From Cristatella mucedo (lineage: Eukaryota; Bryozoa; Phylactolaemata; Cristatellidae), in contig WPIO01000009.1 in the NCBI GenBank assembly GCA_009760855.2, forward strand, positions 2,232,501-2,296,500: 64,000 nucleotides of DNA, in the 5' to 3' direction. Positions within the stretch are counted from its first letter, which is position 1, and each line of letters begins with the position of its first letter. The notes under the pieces are model-generated. The model had not been told where the DNA came from, ran no database searches, and saw only the letters and a list, made by a program, of their open reading frames with translations. The position numbers and the translations under genes are program-made. Shown here piece by piece: positions 12,130 through 24,319 of the stretch.

Positions 12130-12400
12130 GAATCCAGGGAATTCGATGTTAGTTGGAGGCACTGTTTGATGACCAGTCAGAAGAATGAGTTCGATCGAGA
12201 AGCTCGAGGAATACCTATTCCGGAAATGTGAAACGGAGCTAGTGATAGGACCTTGTAGACAATGCCTTGATTGGGAGACACTTTCGAGTTAGCCAAAAAT
12301 GGTGAAATGTGGTAGTTGCTTCCAAGGCACACAAGCTTAGGTGCCGATCTATGCAGGCATCGTCTGAAAGTATTCATTGCACTTGACAAAAAGTATGACT
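12130..12400 (-). mobile_element. LINE (CR1/L2-like) fragment, old
   Basis: Minus-strand translation in 12177-12416 retains the pattern SAPKLVCLGSNYHISPFLA, aligning to NSAARLVCRERRSCHITPLLA of better copies. Nothing else is conserved. Confidence 0.6.
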
Positions 12401-12419
12401 TGTGTGTAAGAAGCACCTT

Positions 12420-13215
12420 GACGATCTGTTCGGCTGATGCAAGATCTCATAAAAACTCCATTTTAATTACGCATACATACGAACCAGTGATAATTCACAA
12501 AACATACTTTACTCATGTTTGTTTATGCATTGCTCAGCTTAGATACAGACACCCTTGTAGATGTGGCTTGCCCGGCTGCATGGGCCAGTTCCACTGATAC
12601 CACGTGGGAGTCAGTGCCTCTCCAGGCTACTGCAGGCCTAAGCAACAAGCATGGAATGAAAGTCCAGGATAACAAAGCTCAGGGGTTCTAAATAACTGTA
12701 GGTTATAACAATTCCATTTTCGCAATACTCGTAAGAGGGTCTCAAACCGATCTGATTGACCAAAGATTATGTAGAGCGATAAAGTATCTAGAATAACTGG
12801 TATTAAACCAACATGCACATTTGCTGTAAATCTGAAACAAATCATGCTACAAAAACAACTATATCAGTTAAAATAATTCGCTCAGTAAACATATGGTGAA
12901 TAATTCGTTTTGTTAACATATTCTCGCGTGTCATTGCCCATATGAAGTACTACAGGCATGACTGTAGTGACGCGAGCTACAAAATCCATCACCTTTTCGA
13001 ACATAAAGTCAGTTAAAAGGCACACGTAGCTAGAGTAATTAATAACGCCATAATTATACTTACAATATTAGCGGCCCAGCAGAGAAAGGGTCCTGCGAGG
13101 ACTAAAAAACATTATTAAGGTCTTTCTGTAAAAGGTATATCCCAACTTCAGTTTACTTCCTTTGGTATACTTAATGCATAAAGGAACGACCCGATTAAAC
13201 ATGAGTTACCGATTT
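12420..13215. other. Intergenic, AT-rich
   Basis: No recognisable gene or element. Confidence 0.35.
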
Positions 13216-13310
13216 CATAATACTAATAATAACAATGCATTTGTACAGCACCCTCAGAGAACTTAATCTCTCTCAAGGGACTTCATATAAGCTCTAAAAA
13301 AAAGCATGAT
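13216..13310 (-). mobile_element. LINE 3' tail fragment
   Basis: TAATAATAACAATGCATTTG, then CAGCACCCTCAGAGAACTTAATCTCTC matches the family tail in reverse complement. Only the tail is present. Confidence 0.75.
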
Positions 13311-13893
13311 CATGTATGCTTTATTTTAAAAACGTGCAACAGCTGCCTCGCTTCACATCGCTTATATATCCAGAACCCAAAATTTGAAGTGACTCGGTGG
13401 TGGTAAACAAGCCTGGTCTCTCGTGGTTGAGATACTGTGTTGCTATTTCGCCACAGAGACTTCGTGACAGGCTAGATCACCGATAAACCGATGCCATGAT
13501 GGCTGAAACACCTACAAAGTTAAATGTGAATATTATGGCAGTGTAACAAAAACAAACGACAGATGAAAAGCAAAATAAAAAGACGAGTCTCATGTCTAGA
13601 TGTCTAGGTTTGGCAGATGTGCAGAATATGCAAGAAATCGACAGTACAGTAGGGTTGAGAAAACTAGCCATCTAAATTCCCTATCAAAAAGGAGCTTTCT
13701 AACTAACAACATACAACCAATGCATAAGTTTGGGCAAGCACCTGAGATGCCAAAACCCAGGTGATCTGCGTGTATTAACATGTTTGCATTGGGATTATAA
13801 AAGGTAAATCAATTTAAAATATACATTTCGAAAGATATCTCAGTTCTCGTAGCACGATGTGCACAGTTTCTAAGTACAAGAACAATAGGACAA

Positions 13894-14039
<146 letters not shown>

Positions 14040-14099
14040 TATAGCATAGCAATGGTTATGATGAGCATGTGGTTTTCTAGCTTCTTTCTAAATGTCGTC

Positions 14100-14430
14100 A
14101 AAATCGGAAGATGACGTAATGCCAGGCGGAGCAGGTACCAGACATTCGGTCCCGAAGAGATTCGAAGTTGGTTATGGGTACAATCATTTCAAGTCAGTTA
14201 CGGGCACAGCCAATCGACCAGTTAGAAATGAGATACGACAAGAGGCCTGATGCGAAACTAATTCAAACTGGTAGGCAGGAATAAGCGACTGGAGGGACCT
14301 GCAGATAAAGTGACAGATTCTTGAAGTCAAATTGCTGATTGATAGTCGGTGCAGGTTGGTAATCAGGGGTGTAACGAGGCAGTTGTGACAGTTACAACAG
14401 ACAAGCCAAGCTGCCAAGTTTTTGTACGGG
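14100..14430 (-). mobile_element. LINE fragment, diverged
   Basis: Minus-strand peptide in 14184-14447 keeps the LINE C-terminal order: CHNCLVTPLITNLHRLSI, then an LQSLIPAYQFEL motif equivalent to LHSMAPAYLSDIL. Strongly diverged and without a tail. Confidence 0.6.
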
Positions 14431-14719
14431 TTATTACACTGGTGCACTCGCTATAATACTTGGAAACGTCTGGTGTGCAATCGGTGGCTGTCATTTCTAG
14501 CGAGCTAAAAGTGAGAGGCATGATTGACTTGAAGTCAGTTGGGGAAGTGGCCAAAAAATTAGCAGCACAGGACAATGAGAAAGAACGCCAAAAGCGGCAG
14601 CAGCCTGGTTAGCAGAACAGCAAGATCAAGAGTTAAGAATTCTGACAGCTAGCTGTACGAGAATCCGTGAAGACATGACATCTGTTGCCCAGTCTTTAAA
14701 CAAAAGAAGTCCGTGGTGA

Positions 14720-14840
14720 ATCCGAGGTCTTAAAGAGGCTGATTCGGCGCACCAGCTCAGCAAGGTATGAAGGAGCTAGGCCGTGGCACACCTAGGCCTG
14801 AGAATTTTACCTTTGATAAACAGTCTGGAGCCTGCAGGCG
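14720..14840 (-). mobile_element. LINE fragment, diverged (GLAPSYLAEL motif)
   Basis: The minus strand reads HGLAPSYLAELVRRIS, typical of the C-terminal part of L2/CR1-type reverse transcriptases, and is broken on both sides. Confidence 0.5.
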
Positions 14841-15700
14841 CTCCTTTCCTAATATTAACTTGGTCGAAATTTCTTGGATTTCAAGACCAACCTAGCAGAG
14901 ATATCGAGGATTAATTGCAGGGATTTGGCATGGGCAAAACCATAACTGGCTAGGGCCCATACTTATATCGAGCTATACAATACAAACAAAAGCTTAGCGA
15001 GCTTAATCAGTCAACAAAGTCACGCCAAACCTAAAAAAAATCGATGCTTCCAACAAAATTTTTGCCGTTGTAAAATGCCTCCTTAAACGTGCAAAAACGT
15101 GCAGGGCAGAACTAATTCTGATGCACTAAGTAGACTGAACCGGCAATTTGTGATATCCATAAAGAGACACATTAAAATTACACACAATCAAGCAAATTAT
15201 AATCCTAGGATCAGTTGCTGCACTATCGGTGGACAGTGAATGAGAGGGGGTAGTTTAGCCCTCTGCTGGGTTTCGACAGGAAGCAGACCACAAATTTCTG
15301 TTTGCAGGTTCTGTACATGGCAATGTTTTGGACGCTGAACATACACTGCACATGATTTTAGAATGCCTCTTGTTTTTAATATATATATATAGTCAATAAA
15401 GAGCACCGTATTTTATTAGTCTTGCATGTGTCCAAGATATGGCATAGAATTGCAGGATCGTCAAACCCACGATGCACCAAATCTAAGCTAACTAGACACA
15501 ACTCAGCATCTACAGTAACACTATCCAGGTAACGTAAGTGTGCAGTTCCAAAATGGCCTGAGTAGGCTAGGTACAACAAGCATCACGAATAGTTACTCCT
15601 TGTAAAACAATAATGACCAAAGAAGCCAAGTGGTCACATAAAGAGGTGCACACAAGAGAATGCCCCCAACAGGGAACTGTCTGCACGTGGACGTTTAAAC
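14841..15700. other. Intergenic downstream of EIF3K
   Basis: Contains a short TATATATATA stretch (about 15377-15391) and an open minus ORF at 15376-15579 with no recognisable family. Confidence 0.3.
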
Positions 15701-15989
15701 AAGTTACACGACTGGCAATATAAATACATCATATGGATTATGGAAAAAGAATTTGCACATAGGAATGAAATTGGGATCCGGAGAGGCTACCACTGAAACT
15801 AGAAAGAAATATGCGACAAAGAAATGAACAATGAGAGAGACAAGGACTGTCGTGCATGCTTACGGAAGGTGACGACAAAGATGACAAAGCACAAACCCCC
15901 TCCAGAGCAGATATGAGACAGGCAATAATGTAGATGAAAAAACAAGATGACAAGCTTAGATGCACGCATTCAGGTGAAGAGGAACTTAC

Positions 15990-18900
15990 TATCAAACGTT
16001 ATCTTTTCTGTTATGTTTTTGGTCTTGATATTCTCTTCCTGGTTTGCAATAAAAACTTGACCATTATCAGATGCTCGCCACCCATATTTTGCAATCCACT
16101 GGCCCACTTGTGGCTCTGTAATCATAATAATACGGTCAAACAACAGTAAACTCATTGCTGCTAAAACAAAGCTAAATATAACTTTTTAAACCAGGGTATC
16201 AGATATTGTGGGAGGACTTACCTGTGATATTTCCGAGCAGTTCTGCAAGGCAGGCCTTTTCAATCGTCTGGTAAGTAATGCCGACAACGTGGCAAACAAC
16301 TACAAAAAAGATGGAGCATAAGTACCCAGTCAACAGCTAAGATATTGCAGAACACTATAGACCTAGACACATAGCTAATAGATGCATTGCAGCAGGTCAT
16401 ACCTGCTGCAGGCGATTGTATCACAACAGCACTTTTCTGCAGCTACAGGGACTGGGAAGGCTATATGGGATGGAACTTCAAAAGAACCTTAGTGGAAAGA
16501 CACAGCAAAACGCACAGAGGAAATTTCCCACAGCAAGCCACTAATTTTACTAGCCTTCTAAATCCGAACAGGGCATGCAGTGCTAAAGAAGTCAGGGTAT
16601 TTGGTGGAAAGCTACATACAATTGGAGGACAGGGCGACAAGTATCGTTATATCTACACTGGTGGAAATTCCCCTTACAAAATCAGGGCACCACCAAATGG
16701 ATGATTGATAGAGGCATAACACTATAACCATGAACATATCATTCTGATGGTCAGCGCCTGTGACTAACTACAAAGTCAGCCAGTTCTTGCAGCATTTCAG
16801 GGACCAATGTTACGATTTCTTTTACTACTGCTTGCACTCAACAGAACGAACACACAACACTGCAACAAAGCCAACCAGACTCAAATCAATCAAAGCTAAC
16901 ACGCCTTGATACTTACACTTCCGTATGCTATCTTCAAAACCGGCTATACCAGCACAGAGGCCAGGATTTGCATCGAGAGTGTTCTACAATACACCAAAAC
17001 GGTGTGTAATCACGGAGAGCATAAAGGCCAAGATGCAGCCAATATTCTACCAAAACTCGCAAAGCTGCAAAATAACTTACCCAGAAGGTGTCAAATTGGC
17101 ATTTTTCAAGGAGATCAGCAAGGTGCATCACCTTAGCAACAGACTCATCCCGAGATTGCTACAGAAGAGTATAGGCCTTCGAAGTTGGCACATGCTGAGA
17201 AAGATGCTATGGCAATTTTGATTGAGCACACGTAGAAAAATTACCTTGGAGGAGTCTATAAGACTTTTACATAGGATGAAATCTGTGTGAGGTAGATTCG
17301 TCAGAGCTTTCAGTAAGATCTTGACAGTCACGCCAGGATTGAAATGAATGGGATTAAACTGGTATCTACAAAGTTGCATGCATGTAATAGGCGCACGTAC
17401 CAAAAATAGCAAAATTCTAGATATGGGCATGCACACATTCACATTCCTATGGCTAAGATAAACCAAAAGAGAACTCCTGAAAGAACTGACTAATAATACA
17501 TTTGCATGGCACCCTCAGAGAATTTAATCTCTTTCTAAGCACTTTACATGAGCTGTAAACTAAACAAAGTGACCAAACAGCTGGAGATGATTGCTGTACA
17601 AGTAACTTAGTTCCACAGTCAAGTATTTCTACTTTCAGCTATGTAACATTGCAAAAACTCAAGCCTTTGAAGTACAGGATAGACAAGGCATCCAATGTGC
17701 TTCTAGCATGTGTGACTTTTCTCACTCATTACTAGGTCTTCCGGCCTTAGCAATAAATAAGACAGTTACAGTTGGTGGAAAACTCGGCAGCTGGGCTTAA
17801 CTGTCGTGAACGCCGACATTGCCACATTAGTTTATGACATCCTGTCTAGATTATTGCAGCTCCATTTGTTCAGGACTTCCGGCTTAAGCCCTTAATCGTC
17901 TAGTCTGTCAGCCGCAGTTCATGAATGGCACTAGGTGGCAACATATAGGGATGGTTACGATGAGGTATACGTTAAGGAACAAAAAAACAATTTCAGGGCA
18001 TTTATCCACCACTTTTTTAAATCTCACAGTCTACTTGAAAAAGCCTGAAAGGTTAATATTCGATTTTCTCAATGCACGAGGGTGTATGAAATGCTCGGGC
18101 CCTTACCCTGTTTTCACTTCAACTACAGCATATGTAAAGTGCCCACACAAGATTGAGTTCTCTTATGGTTCAATACAAACATCGTTTTATAATTATTTTC
18201 CTTTCTAGCAAAACGGATTATAACTGTTGCACCTACTGTAGGCCGAAGGCTAAGAAGCACAGCACTTCGGCTGATTATTCTGCTGATTATTCTGTTGATT
18301 AGTCCTTCACAAACAAGGCTGGAGCTACAGGAAGATAGCTAGCACACATAGAACGAAAAAAGGTTAAAAGGTATAACCCGGCTGCCTAGGCCGACAGAAC
18401 AAGACATCGAACTGCTAGCACCGTCAGCTGAAGATGGCTGCACTATGCAATAGGACAGCCAGCTTGGCCAAGCCAGCAGTCACCGGAATCAGCTACAGGG
18501 ATAAAGATTTAGCATGCAAAAGGCAAAGTGGCGACTTGCAGAGGAGACCATTTCCGAAGCATGGCCAAGAAATCGCCGTGGTTCGATCAGCAGCACAAAG
18601 CTGAAAGGCTGCTATGGGCTAAAATTCACAACTATTAAATGCTAGAGGATTGGTGTTTGATTTACTGAACGGAAAAAAAGCAAATTTTAACTATCGGATA
18701 ACAATAAACACCAGGTTCGAGTAAGTCCAAGAGAAAGTGGAGTACACAGAGACACAATTGCCTGCAGCACATAATAAATTAAGGTTAGGTGATCCAACTG
18801 CCTCATGTATGTAGGGAGCAAAAGAGCCTTAGCGATTATCAACGGCTTTCAGCAGGCCTTAGAAAGAATGCCTACTGGAGGATTCGAACCCACAACATGG

Positions 18901-21900
18901 ATCGTGAAGAGCAATCACCTTATCCGTGGGCTAGAACACGGATAGCACATAATTCCCTAATTCTGGCAATTAAACGTGAGTGCAACAGGTTCTATCATCG
19001 GTACCGTTATCAATAACACAGTAAACTAAAACTAATGAGTGCTAAGATCTGTGATACATCTCGACCCGTCTTATTAAACTTGCTTTTGAACAGTAACTGC
19101 TGGGTCATTTTAGTTTTGGGCTATTCTTAGTGGAATTCCCTTTACTTTATTATTACAAAGTGAGGTGAATACTCAGCTTGTATGTGATCATTAAGAAGCG
19201 ATATATTTGACTGTCCCATAAGTGGTTCCGGTTCCTTTGTCACAACTTTCTACTTCCTTTTTGCAAACATATGCTAACTCAGAGCAATAAATGAAAATTT
19301 CGAAAAACAGTAAAGAGCAATCAATATCGATCTGCTGAATGCATAACAATGCTCTATCCTGAGGCTCGAATCAAGCAGCTTGGGTGCACTTGACTGGTAC
19401 TGATAGCTATCTCTTATATACATATAGAAAACCTAATTCGAGAATACAGATGAAACCGAATTGATTGATGCGGAATTGAGACCAGACAAATTTTTAAAGC
19501 TTATCGTTGCCCCTGGGGTAGACACTAAACCCTAGCCTGTGGGCAGGTGCTTATACTTCACAACCCAAATCACGGGTTCAAGTCCTGCAGTAGGCAATCC
19601 TTTGCACAAATAGGCGAGAGCTCCAAGGCTCATCTGCCACTACATAGATAAGGCTGCTCAATCAGCCAACTCTTACTTTTTTTTTTATTACATAAGCACT
19701 TGCGAGCCAAGCAGAATCCCAGTATACTCTGAATTACCGATTGTGTTACGGATGTAGATTCCCGATAGCCTGCACCTCTTTTGGTCCATCAACACCATGA
19801 AACACTCTGTCGCGAGCACTTACCTTTACAACTATACTATGAAGTGATGTGCCTGCTATTGATACATTCTTTAGTGCGCCGATGCTGGTCGAGTCCAAGA
19901 AGGCACTGACAAAAGTACCCAAGTTTTAAACGACTACCCTTATTGATCACACAACTGCTGGGTAGGAAAACGAACAAGTCCTAAAGTAGCACACAGGCTT
20001 ATTGCAAAAACCACTGGAAATCGCGGCAATGGTAACTAACAATCCTTGCAATGCATAGACCCAGTGCAAAGAAACTGATTAGACTAATGAGCCATGCTAG
20101 TAGTTTGACAAGAGGTCATATATATATAAATCAGTTCTCAGCAAAGCTGACATGCCACGTTGCCAAAATGCCTTTGCTTTCTGGTTTCATACACCACACT
20201 CAAAACCGGTAGTCAACCAGATCCGAGTCAATAGTCTGGGTACATTCCCTAGTGCCACAATCAGCCTCCCCATCCAACATCGAATGTACAGCAGGCGTGC
20301 ATTCGCAGACAAAGCTACATGCTAAGCAAGGTAATCACATGAACCTGTGCCATGCAGTTTAAAATCGCTGTTCACACAGTAGGCAGTATAAGAAGAATTG
20401 CAGCATAGTCACAATTTGATCTGCAAACACTTGTATTGACAACGGACGAACCCGACCTCTATCGGCACCCTTTTCAGCATATTTGATCATATTTGCATGT
20501 TATCCTCCCTGGGATGTGTTTCTGTTAAGGTATCCAAACTACATTTCAGTAAAGATACCCAAAACCTCTCTGGACATTGATGTGGTACCTTAAAAACTTG
20601 TCATCTGCCGTTATATAAGCTTAATATCCATACCGACAAACACTCATTGATGCGATGCAGCTATAACACACCACTAACACATATCCTAGATGAGTTTGCC
20701 CCTCTTACTAAACGACAGGTCCATTCCCACTCTGACACCCACCGGTCTACGTCTGTCAATACTAAACGTATGCTTGAAAAGGCCACCACAGAGTCAGGAC
20801 TCACCGTCCCAAAAGTGACCACAGTCGACCATTTTTTTATAGCAATAATAATCTTGCAAATATATCTCCGGTTACCACTGAAGTCACTTCTTCCTCTGAA
20901 TACAGCTATTGTCAGGCCACACATTTAAAAGCATAACCTAGATCATGAGAACCTCATTCACTTTCATTGATTCTTACCAAACATGATACTTTCTCGTTTA
21001 AGGATCAAACTTTCAGCTGAGCAATATTGCCAAAAGTAAGGCCTACGAAAACAAGAGTGCCATAGCCAAATTCAATTGCATGCTTTCGATGGAGCCAAGA
21101 TTACTGCAATTCTATTTATTCAGGACTCTCAGCCTATAACCTTAATCGACTGCAATGGTGAAAAATTCAGCAGCCCACTTCATCTGTAATCAACGGCATA
21201 ACTTCAACACAACACTAATAATAACAACAACAACAATAATACATTAGCCTAGCACCCTCAGATATTGTAATCTCTTTATAGGCACTACTTACGTCTGAGC
21301 ATTATTTGCTCCTTATCAAGCATGCCAGAAGATCCTCTCGCTAGCCTACACAAGTTGCTTCACTACATTGCATCAGCCTACCTACATGAATTCTGATCGC
21401 ACAGAGTGCTCTTGCACCCCTGCTCCTTAGCTCGACTTTGCAGGATCAGGGTCTCAATGAATGACACATCTAATCTGCTCAGCTTAACTAGCTGATATAA
21501 CAGCCTTTTTTGTATAGAGAAAGATGAACCCTACGGCTATCACTACCGCTTGCAGCAGTGATAAAGGATCGCCCACTGCAGGATTCGAACCCACAGCCTA
21601 GGGACCGAGGTTGCAAAAAGCAACTGCCTTACCGAGTGTGCCATCACGGCTTCCCTGCAGCCAAGCTAACCTGTCTTTTTTCCTGTGTGCTTTGCATGGT
21701 TACCTGAGCACGATTCGGTGCATATTGCTAACCTGGGGTCCCACTAGCCGGCAGCACAGAGTGCATTCTTGTGTACTTTTGCATAGTCGTCTACACATGA
21801 TATCGTACTGGTCATTAACTCTTGGCTATTGTTTCTGTGGCAGCAACTTGAAAAGCATCTGACAAGAGATTTAGTTCTCTTAGGGCCCTCAACAAAAGAC

Positions 21901-23333
21901 TGAATTTTACAATTATAGCCAGCCCGGACCCTAATTTCGAGAATTTATCGAGCTAGATCATTATACTCTTACTTGCCCGACTATTAAGCAATTAATCAAC
22001 TCAATTGCCGCGACAGAAGTTACTCCATTTCGCTACACAATCCGCAGCTCGTCATACACAATGATAACCGAATGCAATTGCTGCCACTTGCCTCCGAATA
22101 AAAGTGCCCTACATCGTAACAGTAAGCCAGCTGAATTAAATTCATTGCATTGATAGTGAGGCTGACCTTTTAGCTGCTGCAGCTTCTGAACGATTTCTAA
22201 TTCTTCTGCAGAGGCGGTTTTAACTAATGTCTGGCCCAGCTTATGTTTGGTGGTGATGATAATGATGATGATGATGCATATCCAAATAATCAAATAATAA
22301 TCATAATCAATAATCAAGCATATATCAAATATCAAGCATAATCAAATGATTCGGTCCATCATTTTACAAGCAGAAAAGTAGCTTCGTTAAAATCTTGTAA
22401 TTACGTGGGTGCTTTGACGGTCTCTACGCGAGTCTCCCCAATCACCAGCACCACACGAGCACGACCCTTTGGTTGGGACATGAGGGGCTTGACTATCATC
22501 AAAACTTAAGGAAACAATTACAGCAGCTGCAGTCATCCTCTCCAGTTGAGCATCACATGAAAATCACAGAACGACAGATTAAGAAGGCGGCCAATAATCA
22601 ATAGTACAAGAGATTTCCTTGCTGCCCTGTGCACGAAGCAAGCATATGCTGTGCCCCGATCCTTTTCGAACAAGTACTATCTAACATAAGGGGCTTATCA
22701 ACGCAAAGTATTCAAATCCTAATTTCAGAACTTAAACACCCAGATGGCCGTTGGCTATAAAAGACCTATTACACCCATTTACTAGTTAACTCGTTACAAT
22801 TTGCAACATTAAACGGTAAACAAGGTGTATAACGATTCAGCTGCCCAGTCGTAGATCATACTCACAGCTTAAGAACAGCAAGGTTAGCCTCCAAATCGTA
22901 TGTGTTCTCGCTAGCTTGGGCGTCAATATAATGCTCCAGCGTCTGCAGATTTTCCGGATTATATCTACGGCAGAGAAGCTCGTGAAAGCGACATATGCTT
23001 CGAAAATGCTGGAGACTCTAGCGACGGTAAATATGTTGTACATAAAAATGCGACTAAAAACTCATTAAATATCAGCGCATTGAAAATTTCGACATGCAGC
23101 AACAGATCAAAGGACTCATAATGGCACGGACGAACTTCGTTAAACAAGCATACGACTAAGGCACATGTCCTCACTCTTAAGCGGAGCAGTAAAGCATAAA
23201 TCGAGCAGTTGAATTCCACCACTCATCGCTGAGACCACACCGCATATGCTATCGCACCCTGGCGCATTCGGGCTTACCGGTCGATGCCCCTTAGAAGTGA
23301 GGCCACTGTCGACCGCATTGCTTCGGACGCCAT
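15990..23333 (-). CDS. EIF3K: Eukaryotic translation initiation factor 3 subunit K
   Basis: EIF3K is a PCI/winged-helix subunit of the eIF3 complex that organises 43S pre-initiation complexes in the cytosol. Seven minus-strand exons join in phase: 23333-23278 ([18 protein letters not shown], then R split CG|A), 22964-22866 ([25 protein letters not shown]), 17365-17245 ([18 protein letters not shown]), 17158-17081 ([13 protein letters not shown]), 16983-16917 ([12 protein letters not shown]), 16299-16222 ([15 protein letters not shown]) and 16115-15990 ([30 protein letters not shown]). All donors are GTRAGY-like or GTAATT and acceptors are YAG. This gives 208 codons, the length of human eIF3k up to its last ~10 residues. 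The terminal exon is uncertain: a candidate at 15792-15704 (VASPDP...) fits the phase but is longer than expected. Intron 2 spans 5.5 kb and is full of LINE and SINE remnants. No internal stop is seen, so the gene looks functional. Confidence 0.95.
17485..17910. mobile_element. LINE tail (minus) abutting LINE coding fragments (plus), in EIF3K intron 2
   Basis: A minus-oriented tail at 17490-17575 (CTAATAATACATTTGCATGG; AATTTAATCTCTTTCTAAGC) is followed by plus-oriented thumb/C-terminal remnants at 17610-17830 (TTTCTACTTTCAGCTATG; AAACTCGGCAGCTGGGCTTA). A second plus fragment lies at 17832-17910. Confidence 0.7.
18115..18210 (+). mobile_element. LINE 3' end fragment in EIF3K intron 2
   Basis: CAGCATATGTAAAGTGCCCA, then GATTGAGTTCTCTTATGG is a diverged copy of the family 3' UTR. 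Confidence 0.6.
18785..18960 (-). mobile_element. tRNA-derived SINE (family A) in EIF3K intron 2
   Basis: AGGATTCGAACCCACAAC is the reverse complement of a polymerase III B box (GGTTCGAATCC), and the order tail, body, head matches other family A copies. The A-box side is degenerate. Confidence 0.7.
19500..19680 (+). mobile_element. tRNA-derived SINE (family A), degenerate, in EIF3K intron 2
   Basis: The B-box-like GGGTTCAAGTCCTGC is followed by AGGCAATCC. A body ending in GGCTGCTCAATCAGCCAACT resembles the family A tail (GGCTGTTGAATCAGAT). Confidence 0.65.
20600..20830 (+). mobile_element. LINE linker fragment in EIF3K intron 2
   Basis: The plus-strand peptide [19 protein letters not shown] aligns to [19 protein letters not shown] of the near-full-length copy (about 34250 on the minus strand). 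Only this region between endonuclease and RT is kept. Confidence 0.7.
20985..21310. mobile_element. LINE fragments, plus coding meeting minus tail
   Basis: Plus-strand thumb remnants (CTTTCAGCTGAGCAATATTGCC near 21010) run to about 21215. They meet a minus-oriented tail (AATAATAACAACAACAACAA, then TAGCACCCTCAGATATTGTAATCTC) at 21216-21310. Confidence 0.65.
21485..21655 (-). mobile_element. tRNA-derived SINE (family A) in EIF3K intron 2
   Basis: Full-length minus copy: tail AACAGCCTTTTTTGTATAG, then GGATCGCCCACTGCAGGATT and the inverted B box GGATTCGAACCC, ending at GTGTGCCATCACGGCTTCC, the tRNA-like 5' end. Close to the copies at 36041-36205 and 51190-51372. Confidence 0.85.
21805..21905 (+). 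mobile_element. LINE 3' end fragment
   Basis: GGCAGCAACTTGAAAAGCATC, then AGAGATTTAGTTCTCTTAGGG is the plus-strand family tail, diverged. Confidence 0.6.
22020..22492 (-). other. Unassigned splice-flanked ORF pieces inside EIF3K intron 2
   Basis: Three exon-like segments on the minus strand. At 22492-22405, [19 protein letters not shown] lies between TAG and GTAATT. At 22239-22167, [19 protein letters not shown] is followed by the donor AAAG|GTCAGC. At 22109-22020, after ATGTAG, a frame joins the previous segment in phase and reaches a stop. Segments two and three are compatible; the first does not join in phase. No family recognised. They may be a nested gene, alternative exons or remnants. 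EIF3K exons 2 and 3 join cleanly without them. Confidence 0.3.
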
Positions 23334-23832
23334 AACGGAAGTGATATGAGTGGTATCCCCCCACCACGCAGCTAAACGGCTTGGAGAATGTCTCTATAAG
23401 CTAAACATTATTTGTAATCAAGATTGCAATTAATTCAATAATATTTCATGTATCAAGGATACTATGATGATGAAAGATCGCATAATTATTAACAAGTCGG
23501 AGCAATTCGCTATAGCGATACCCACGATTTCCGGTAAAGGGATTGCAAAAGTGCGAGATGGCAATTATCCCCACGCTCTCATCGACATAAAGTGACCCGC
23601 ATGACCCAGACCCCAAAGAAAAAGTAAAAAAGCTGCATATTAATAAGCCGCATTTCGGCAGCTGCAGCTATTAGGCAGACGTACTCCTAAAGGCAAACGC
23701 TATTGCATATCTATGAGCTGGGAAGTCATCGCTTCCAGTCTAACCTGGACATCTGTACTTAGCAAGGACAGCATTACGACGTAACACTCGCCGCTACGGG
23801 CTACCGCGTTGCTACTGCCGGACCCCCTCGTG
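23334..23832. promoter_or_regulatory. Putative bidirectional promoter between EIF3K and TTC9-like gene
   Basis: The two start codons diverge and are 499 bp apart, so both promoters must lie here or overlap it. An ETS-like ACGGAAGTG (23335-23343) sits immediately upstream of the EIF3K ATG. No TATA box is obvious near either start. The shared promoter is inferred from arrangement only. Confidence 0.4.
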
Positions 23833-24244
23833 ATGAGCGCCTACGGTCTCGACGGTAACTCTCGGGGAAGTCCCGAAAAAATAGCCAAACTGCTAGAGCA
23901 AGCGCAGCAGTTCAAAGACAAAGGAAACGAGCTCTATGGGAATAAGTCGTATGCCAAGGCGATCGGATCGTACCACCGAGCTCTGCTCATGCTTCGCGGA
24001 ATCACCCTGGGTCAGTCGACCGTGCAGTCACTCTTTGGCAGAGAAGAAGAATCCCAGTTACCCGAGGAGACAACTCGCACTGTCAAGAAGCTGGTGGCCG
24101 ATTGCAATTGCAATCTCGCTGGTAATTCCGCGTATCCTAACGCCGAGCTCGTCGCTTAAGGACGTTCGCCGCAGTTGGCCCTACCGCGCTTTGACCTATC
24201 GGGCGCGTCCCTTGCGGGCGACGTATTTGCTTCTGTCATTGTTA

Positions 24245-24319
<75 letters not shown>

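Noticed and set aside
22405-22492. Piwi/Argonaute linker exon
   Set aside because: A loose resemblance of [11 protein letters not shown] to a Piwi linker peptide, but the following residues do not match the expected LIPELC motif.
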